64,000 bases of DNA from Blattamonas nauphoetae (Eukaryota; Preaxostyla; Oxymonadida). Below the pieces are notes generated by a model. It saw only the letters and a program-made list of their open reading frames with translations. It was not told the origin of the DNA and searched no databases. A program made the position numbers and the translations under genes. Position 1 is the stretch's first letter. Each line of letters opens with the position of its first letter. The stretch spans positions 186,001-250,000 of the forward strand of contig JARBJD010000067.1 of assembly GCA_033064195.1 (NCBI GenBank). The letters run 5' to 3'. Of this stretch, positions 57,214-64,000 are shown in pieces.

Positions 57214-58610
57214 TTTTCGTTTTTGTTCTTTTCGAATTTAGGCCTTGTTATTGTCTCTGAAAACTTCAATACTGCTTCAGTTTCTCTTAACAAGCTTTAT
57301 GAAGAACATATTGAGTGAAAATAGTTGATGAAGTTCGCAGAGTGGTTCGTTAAAGGAATGGTGGTCGGGGATTTCCATTTAAAGACGTGTTTGTGGAGGA
57401 GATATCGAAAATTCTGGTCGTGTTCCATGGTGATATTCATATGCTCGGTGATAGTGATGATGAAGAAGGGATGCAGAAGATTTGTGGCTTCGAAAGTGGA
57501 GATGTCAACGTGGGCAATAGAGCGACTTATGTTGGATGATGAAGATCCAAAAGAGGGGAGTGGTGGGCTGAACGGTTGTTTGGGTTATTTTGAGAGGAGA
57601 CAGGGGGGTTGAGTGATGAGGTGGGTGGATCGTAACTTCGTCGTCTTGGAGAGGGAGATTGGTGATGGTGTAACTGTTTTCGAACATATAAAGAGTTGTC
57701 AGCTTTGACTAATATTGTCTGATCAGAATTTCTGTGGAATAAATCCTCTTGTTCGTGATCACTGAAGCGGCGTCTGGATGAAATGCCTGGAGGAATAATA
57801 TGGTTCCGTCCTTCTCTGAATTGCAGCCAGAGAATGAATGAGAGGAAAGACTGATGGTATGATCTTTCCTCTCAAGGAAGTTTTGAGATTGACGAGAATT
57901 GTGGACAGTTTTAAATGTGATCGAGGAGATCGTAATATTTGGAATGTCTGCAGGATCATAGTTTGGACCCATCAGTAGATCCGGATGTCTTGGCAACAAT
58001 TATGGGAGAAGGTTCTGATTTGGGTGAGATAACAATACACGAAGAGAGTGATGGAACATGATGAGTTGATGAGACAGTGTTGAAGGAATCTCAATAAAAC
58101 CCACCGAAAGTGCATCCAATGAAGGAGAGAGACTAAAGAGCGTGCAGTTGATTCTTTGGACGGTTTCCAAGAGTTGAAATGGATCTTCAGTGTTGGGTGT
58201 GGTTCTGTCTGAACTGACAATTGATGAGTGTTGCTGAAGAAGTCCTACTCCGAAGAGATCTCTATATGGGTGAACTCGAACAGAAAACAAACACAGACGC
58301 GTTGATTTGATGATATGGAAGACAGTCGGGATGAGTCACAGAATAACATGAGGTCCGATCCATGAGCAAGAAAAAGAGGAAACATGGTCGGTATGTTATA
58401 AGGACAGCCCCAACAACCAAATATCGAGTTCAGATTTAGTTTAGAAACGACAGATTGAATTCGGGTTTTGGACTGATCAGCATTCTCATTTGACAACCTG
58501 ATGAATTCCGATTTGTGAAAATGAATGTGAGAGAATGAATGAATTGTGAGCTGTCCAAGCGAAAAAACATGAATTGGGAAGGTGTGACACGAAACAAAGG
58601 ATGATCCTTT

Positions 58611-58699
58611 CAGATCTGCACGTATCCATTTGGATCTGCGCGTATCCAAAAAAATGGATCTGCGCGTAGCGAAAATCGGATCTGCGCCTATACTTAACC
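58611..58699 (-). repeat. Right 89-bp end of the MULE-like element
   Basis: Reverse complement of 57125-57213; same spacing of the CGCAGATC motifs. Confidence 0.82.
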
Positions 58700-59550
58700 G
58701 CTCAGATCGATGTCGGGATGAGTCGTGAGAAAGGCGGTGATAGTGTGTGGGAAGTCACACTTCGTCAGAAGTGAAACCAGCAGTGCGCACGTGACAGGAA
58801 CTTCAACCACTTTGTCGTTGAGGGTTCTGTGGTTGAGATCTCGAAACATGGAATTGATTCGTGGAACAGCACGTTGCTGTCGTTCGAATGAGAGAAAGAT
58901 CTCAGTCGCTTTCGTCTGATCAACAAACATGATTGTGCAGAATCGGAGCGACATCAGCAGATCGAGTGAGTCGAGCAAGAGAGTCTTCCAACTCAAGTCT
59001 GCCGAGTTCAGCCAATCCCAATCAAACTGAGTCCAAGCGAACGGCGGAAGAGACGCTTCAAAAATGACTTTGTTGATCCACATCATCGAAATCCAAATCA
59101 GAGCGTGTTGTTCTTCGGGGCGACCATCGCGAAAGGCAAAGTGGAGGCGATTCGACTGACTAGGAAACTGGGGGACGACAGAAGGCATGTGGTTGAGATG
59201 ACTGAAGAGCGACATCGCTGCTGTGCGGATTTTGGAGTTGGAACTGCCGAGGACAGAGACTGTGCGGTCAAAGAATGTTGGAGGGTCGAGAATGCACTGG
59301 TCAGCACCAACGAGACCACAGACAGAGTTGCATCGGATTAGCGAACGAGTGAGTATCTCGTTGTCAGCCTCGTCGAAAAGGGAGGAGTGGAACTTTTCGG
59401 TTGGATCGAGATCTCCAACGTGATTCAGAAGGAGTGATTCGTTTATGATCAGTTCTGGATGGACGGTGTGAGATGTGGAGACTGTAGTGAGATGGTGAAG
59501 AAGCTCCGCGAAGAAGATCCGTCCGACGAAGTGGTGATAGGCGCTCACAA

Positions 59551-60146
59551 TTAAAGTGTGATTTGAGACTTTCGGATCGTTGGCTTCGGTCTCATCCTCG
59601 CCTCGTCAGGACGGTCAGTCAGACAGCGATCGAAGTCAAACACTCTCATTCTCCGTTTTTGATCATCGATTCGGATTGTTGCCAGAAGAATCCCAATCAC
59701 AGCAGTCCCTTTCATGTAGTCATCCAAGAACGAAGAATTTGATACAGCGAACATGACATGATCCAACAGACCTCGCTTCAACAACTCAATCCGAACAGCA
59801 TCAGACGAGACACTGACGAATCGATGGAAGAACTCGAAAGAAGCAGACACGACGGCAGGAAAGGGAGATCTGAAAAGATGAAGAAAGATGACAGAAAACA
59901 CAAACAGGAGCATCTTCATGAGAAACTTGTAAGATGGTGCGATTGTGGAAGAAAAGAAATCTGAGAACGAATGAAAACCGGAAGGTCAGACCACCCGAAG
60001 CCATGGAACGAACACAGAGAGACAGAAGGTGGATTCTGCTGTGAGGAATGTCCTCAGCCATCATCCTTCTGAGGGTGGCTTTGTTGAGTTCAGCTGGAAG
60101 AGGGGTGACGAGAGAGGGGATGCCAGAGTGAGAGGAGAGAGTCTGG
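59551..60146 (-). pseudogene. Tail of an A-type ARM-like gene (D)
   Basis: Last part of exon 4 (60146-59995), exon 5 (59960-59906) and exon 6 (59869-59551) keep gene A's splice sites and phase. Contents include QTLSSHSGIPSLVTPL, YKFLMKMLLSPFP across the splice and FEFFHRFVSVSSDAV. Everything upstream of about 60147 is unrelated sequence, so only the 3' fifth of the gene is left. Its end touches gene E's truncated start. Confidence 0.66.
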
Positions 60147-63100
60147 AGGAGGAGCTCCCTTACCAGTCGCTCCTCACAAACCTTCAGCTCCCACTCCATT
60201 GAGATAAAGGTCAGTGAAGTGGCCCATAGGTCCTTGGATTTCCAAAATGGATTCATATAGTGCTGATCTGTTTCGTTATTCACACCGTCCATGCAACCCG
60301 CCAATACGTACTCAACAGATCAGACTCACTCAAATACTGCACAAAGTTAAGGAAAGCACGCAACAGTGATCACAAGTTTCGGACAAAGTTCATCGAAGTA
60401 CAATTGTGCTGAACATACCAGAACGCTTCTTACATGTCAAGTTGAAGAAATCGCCGTTTGCGCAACTGACACACTCGTTTCGAGAGAACAAGATAGCTGC
60501 ATTGATCATATTTCAGCCTCTCAACAAGACTCGTGTCAAACAGTCAAAACCCACTTAATCCTTTTGAAAGATGGATTTAGTCGCCAACCAAGTGCTGTAT
60601 TTGACAATATTTGTGAAACTGAAACATATACAACCAACAACCATCAGCTTTCCGAGTCGACAGTCATTCACCACCATTGTCGCTGTTAGACAGCATCGTT
60701 GTTTAGGTTCGGTCGGAAGCAACTATCACGCCACTGGTGCAATTCCGCACCAAAGAGAGAACCTTAGAGAACGCCTAGCAAGAGGAGCATCCTGGCACAG
60801 CATTTTGGAAGTGATCTGACGCTTCACCTTTGCTTCTCTCCCTCTGCGTCTCTCTTGTATCGATCAGATTAGTATCTTCACTTTCCTCGGAGTATTCTGA
60901 CTTCCCGGGGCGGACTAACGAAGTCAACTCAAATGCCTCCGAACCTTCCGTCATCATCAACTATGTGCAGGAAGATGTAATTGAACATCACTAACTCAAA
61001 TCAACCAAAGAATTCTTCGAAAGAACGACAGAAATATTCAATATCCTCAATAAGCATCTCCCACTTCTCAAACGACACAATCCAATTAGATTGAAGCCCC
61101 TGTGCGACTCAATATTCCAGGGAGAAGCATGAAAGAACATGATTGATCTATTGCTGCCGAATTCACAGTTAATGCGACGATGATTGATAAATAAAATGCC
61201 AACACCTGTCATTGGGAAGATGGAGGAAAATGGTGTTACTCAGGCCATAATCACCACAGATCTATATTGCTACAACTCTGAATTTGCTTCAGCACCTCGG
61301 GGAATCGACGCAGCAGCACGATCGTCTTCATCACCAAGAAAGATCCACCAACTCGGATTGCCATCTCAGGTGCCTTCGGCCGATATGATAATCGTAGTTA
61401 TGACCTTAGTGATGTCAGTGACAGTGTCACACTATTACGTGACGTTGGCGGGAAAGGATCTTTCACGTATTCAAGAACCTCTTCGGATATGGATGAGAGT
61501 TTCCGACGCATGGGACACAAGCCTCATTTGCGATCATGGAATGATCAAAATGCATCTGTTTACAAGGGAGAAGCCCCTTTATCTAGATATCGACCTTGAA
61601 TCGCGTTATTGAGTTTCGCATTGGATTCTTCGATATAGTCAGACCATGGAGTAATTGTGCGGTGTGAAGTGATGCGATACCATCGAGCAAGAGAGCATCA
61701 TTGTCGAGGTTCCATCGTTCGGAACCACACACCGAAGGTTCCACAAATATTGAAGTTAGGTCTGACAGGCTGTGGAAGTCGTCCGTCCACTCCTCCCTTT
61801 CAACTCTATCAACCTCTATGAAGGGTGCCTCAACATGTTCACTCACAGATCCAGTGGGATGTGCATTCTCTCCTACGAGTTACCAGTACACACAATACGA
61901 AACTGAACTTGAGCTGGCGCATCTGAAGCAGTTCTACAAGATTAGAACCCTTCGCAATTCCAGAGATGATTGTTTCGTGTCGAACACGACCGATGCAAAG
62001 GCGAACGCACACAACTGCTACGGCTTCTGCGATGGGCACCAACGAATGATGCCAACCCTCTCATGCTTGAAGTCGAAGTTCTTCAGCACCTTTTCGGGGT
62101 ACATTTCCATATTATCCAATCAGCAGCGCCTTCATCATCATTGTTGATTTTTGAATGTTGGAGACAGCGCATCGAGAAACATAAATCACTCCACTGCATT
62201 CTCGCCGTCAATTCCGTGCCGTCATCCTCTTTCATCGTCATAGACGTCAGAACCAGTCATGAACATGTCAAGCCTCTTCGTAGTCGTCCTCCACTTTCTA
62301 CCTTTCCTCTCATCAGTTTCATATCAGCCTCTCTCGAGTTGGCAATGTTTCCGTCGCTTTAATCTGGATAAGAGGTTTCAACTTTACCCAGCTGTGACCC
62401 CGTTGAGCGTCATCGACCGCTCACCTCAGGAAAACCGTTCTTTGAATCGTCGGTACGGCTCTATGCTCACCATCCACCTGAAATGATCGTCGTAAAACTG
62501 TCACTGGGGAATCAGGGAGGTTATTTCTCCCGAATGCGCATCAGAACGATGCAGCTTGAAAGTGACAAAGACAACGCAGTTTAATTGGGAAGTCTGCCAA
62601 TCTGAACTTAGACTATGGGGCACAAACGCCTTTGTACAACACTGAACATCTTCATCAATCGATCACACGAATAGACTCGACGGTCAAGAACACAATCACT
62701 CTTGTCTCCTCACCAGGGTGGCGGGGGATGGATGAAGATTCGTCTTCTCAGAGTGCTTCTCTTCGCATTCTTCGATCATCGCGACAATTTTGTTCCAACC
62801 AAACATCGCCAAACACCGTGTCAAAACGATCGCGATGGGAACTGCGAGCGGACAGACTGGTACTTTCATTACCATCTTAACTTCGAAGTTAAGCGAGACA
62901 TGCCTTTTTTATCCTTTGGGCGGGATGTCCTTTTCACCCAAATCACTACCCAGACGTGTCAATTGGGAATACCACACCGACTTCTGTTATCTGTGCCAAC
63001 CCTACTTCAAGACGCGAGTTCAACAGTGTGCACGACAGTGATCATCCCCAGACTGTTCGTGTGACGCAGTTCACGATCCTTTGAGTGTCACCTGGAATTC

Positions 63101-63540
63101 ACTCAGTCCATCTGAGCAATCTGAGCCTCGACCGTCAAGAGCGCTCACAACGCATTACAAGAGAACAGCAGATATGTACGTGGATGAGGACGACGAGGGC
63201 CGCATCTATGGCTCGCAATTTTTTTTTTGTCTGAATATGATAAACTGTCCGGGAAGGCTGCAACGAAACTCTTTTCGATAGACTCGCCATCAAGCTGATC
63301 GTGGATTTCAAAAGCACCATTCTTCAAAGCAGATTATTCTCTATCCAACTCCATACTGAGAAATTCAATCAGCATTAGCGGCTCTGGATTTTACGCTCAA
63401 CTCTGCCAGAGAACTACATTCGATGGTGGAATGCATGACAGGCTGTGTTTGTCGAGAGGAGTTCACAATCACAAGTGTTGCTGCCTTCGCGTTCAGAGCA
63501 GACACAATCGACCATGCGAAATCAATCGTTCACGTGGAGG
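60147..63540. other. 3.4 kb without recognisable genes
   Basis: Both strands have only short frames (up to about 148 codons) with mixed composition. A plus-strand stretch at about 62000-62360 reads as a better protein-like segment (EVLQHLFGVHFHIIQ) but is isolated between stops. Base composition is more even and less AT-biased than normal spacers here. It breaks gene D on the left and a surface-protein gene on the right, so it is probably a decayed mobile element; I cannot name the family or its ends. Confidence 0.35.
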
Positions 63541-63544
63541 ATCA

Positions 63545-63969
63545 GAGGCACTGGAAGTTTGGGGGTCGTGAACGGCACAGTTTTCCTCTGTCAGAATCTC
63601 TTCCAAATCATCTCCAACACGAGTGATCGATGCAATTATGTATGTTGTGTTGTGTTGAAGACACTCTGCGCGCCCAAGAGGCAGTTCGGGAGACGAAGCT
63701 GTTGTTGAACTGTTGAACAGCATGTCGAACGAGAAGGGCGGAGTGAGTGTGACAGTGTAGAATCCACCCAACTCGAGATTGGTCCCTGTCAAGTCAAGTT
63801 TCATTGTTGTGCTGATTGAGTTGGGATGGACTTGTGCTGTCTCCACGATTGGGGCGTCGGGAACTGTCAAAGTGACATCGGAGTTCACAAACACTTTGTC
63901 GAATCTGCGCATCACCTTCACAACAGTGACATTGTCTCCTAAACCAGGATGGATCGTGTCAGATGTCAT
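63545..63969 (-). pseudogene. Fragment of a surface-protein gene with beta-sandwich repeats
   Basis: About 140 codons of the repeat type found in the receptor at 2204-8134: LTGTNLELGGFYTVTLTPPF, then LPLGRAECLQHNTTYIIASI. It starts at an ATG preceded by a stop (so no signal peptide) and is cut at its 3' end, near 63545, by the unrelated sequence at 60147-63540. No membrane or kinase part remains in the window. A copy broken on both sides is the simplest reading. Confidence 0.5.
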
Positions 63970-64000
63970 TCTCTCTCAGTCATTTTACTCGATGGTTCAG

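Larger units (their letters stand above)
57125..58699. mobile_element. 1,575-bp MULE-like element in gene E
   Basis: Inverted ends of 89 bp (57125-57213, 58611-58699; tip GGTTAAGTATAGGCGC) are flanked by the 9-bp repeat GCTCAGATC (57116-57124, 58700-58708). Each end has four copies of a CGCAGATC motif spaced 15-25 bp apart. The interior is mostly non-coding; a minus-strand frame at 58290-58000 (PSLDALSVGFIEIPSTLSH) has the helical look of the ARM family and may be a captured scrap. A 9-bp duplication and subterminal motif arrays suggest Mutator-like. Confidence 0.76.
56341..59548 (-). pseudogene. ARM-like gene E, 5'-truncated and split by a MULE-like element
   Basis: The frame 59548-58700 continues in phase at 57115 once the 1,575-bp element and one 9-bp duplication are left out. 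Its content aligns with gene A from about SLFDEADNEILTRSLIRC onward (compare SLFDKADD in A), including IIFERMLRMSP and FPPPLVIRFFLPLL. The first 300 residues of the family are missing, and 59548 abuts the tail of another copy (D). Toward the 3' end the frame ends at 56411 while family sequence (VIRAVSESSFLEDYENG) lies in another frame to 56341. Truncated start plus frame change make it a pseudogene. Confidence 0.62.

Noticed and set aside
1-64000. CRISPR arrays, bacterial operons or Shine-Dalgarno sites
   Set aside because: No spaced repeats of that type; genes have spliceosomal introns and eukaryotic families.

Overview
The window looks like nuclear DNA of an oxymonad flagellate (Preaxostyla), most like Blattamonas. 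The reasons are very short GT-AG introns (mostly 31-130 nt), the standard genetic code, and three gene families I associate with that genome: large all-helical ARM/HEAT-like proteins, kinases with coiled-coil and SPRY-like tails, and giant beta-helix surface proteins with a kinase-like tail. Organism and family names come from memory and were not checked against a database. Coordinates of exon ends and element ends were read by eye and may be off by one or two bases.

Layout. 1-2.2 kb: edge of a transposase-type gene and unassigned sequence. 2.2-8.1 kb: one 1,976-residue surface receptor with a degenerate kinase tail (minus strand). 8.3-8.8 kb: a small inverted-repeat element. 8.8-10.9 kb: an ARM/coiled-coil/SPRY-like gene (minus). 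11.1-21.1 kb: a pogo-like transposon whose transposase gene is split by an 8-kb MULE-like element full of host gene pieces and by a 379-bp MITE. 22.4-24 kb: ARM-family debris with another MITE. 24.1-28.0 kb: a six-exon ARM/HEAT-like gene (plus). 28.2-30.4 kb: a six-exon protein kinase gene (plus). 30.8-60.1 kb: a minus-strand cluster of ARM-like genes (called here A, F, BC, E and the tail D) and a second kinase (K2), broken up by a hAT-like element carrying a host-like gene, a second pogo-like element, a DIRS-like element and a 1.6-kb MULE-like element. 60.1-63.5 kb: decayed sequence. 63.5-64 kb: a fragment of a surface protein gene.

The dominant theme is transposons inside coding sequence. 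When each element and one copy of its target duplication are left out, the host or transposase frame continues exactly: pogo 1 (9-bp and 2-bp duplications), gene F (TA), the pogo 2 transposase (TTA), gene E (9 bp), an A-type gene tail (8 bp) and gene BC (no duplication). A paralogous intergenic segment at 56.1 kb preserves the empty site of the hAT-like element at 34.5-38.7 kb. Genes A and BC and the intergenic DNA next to them are duplicates, so the cluster arose by duplication and was then heavily colonised.

The most unusual item is the 7,990-bp MULE-like element. Its ends are long inverted repeats that each contain short tandem units and a tRNA-Gly-like Pol III unit (A box, B box, T-run). 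Between them lie pieces resembling an ARM gene, a dual-specificity phosphatase and a beta-helix surface protein, with no transposase: a Pack-MULE-like gene-capturing element in a protist.
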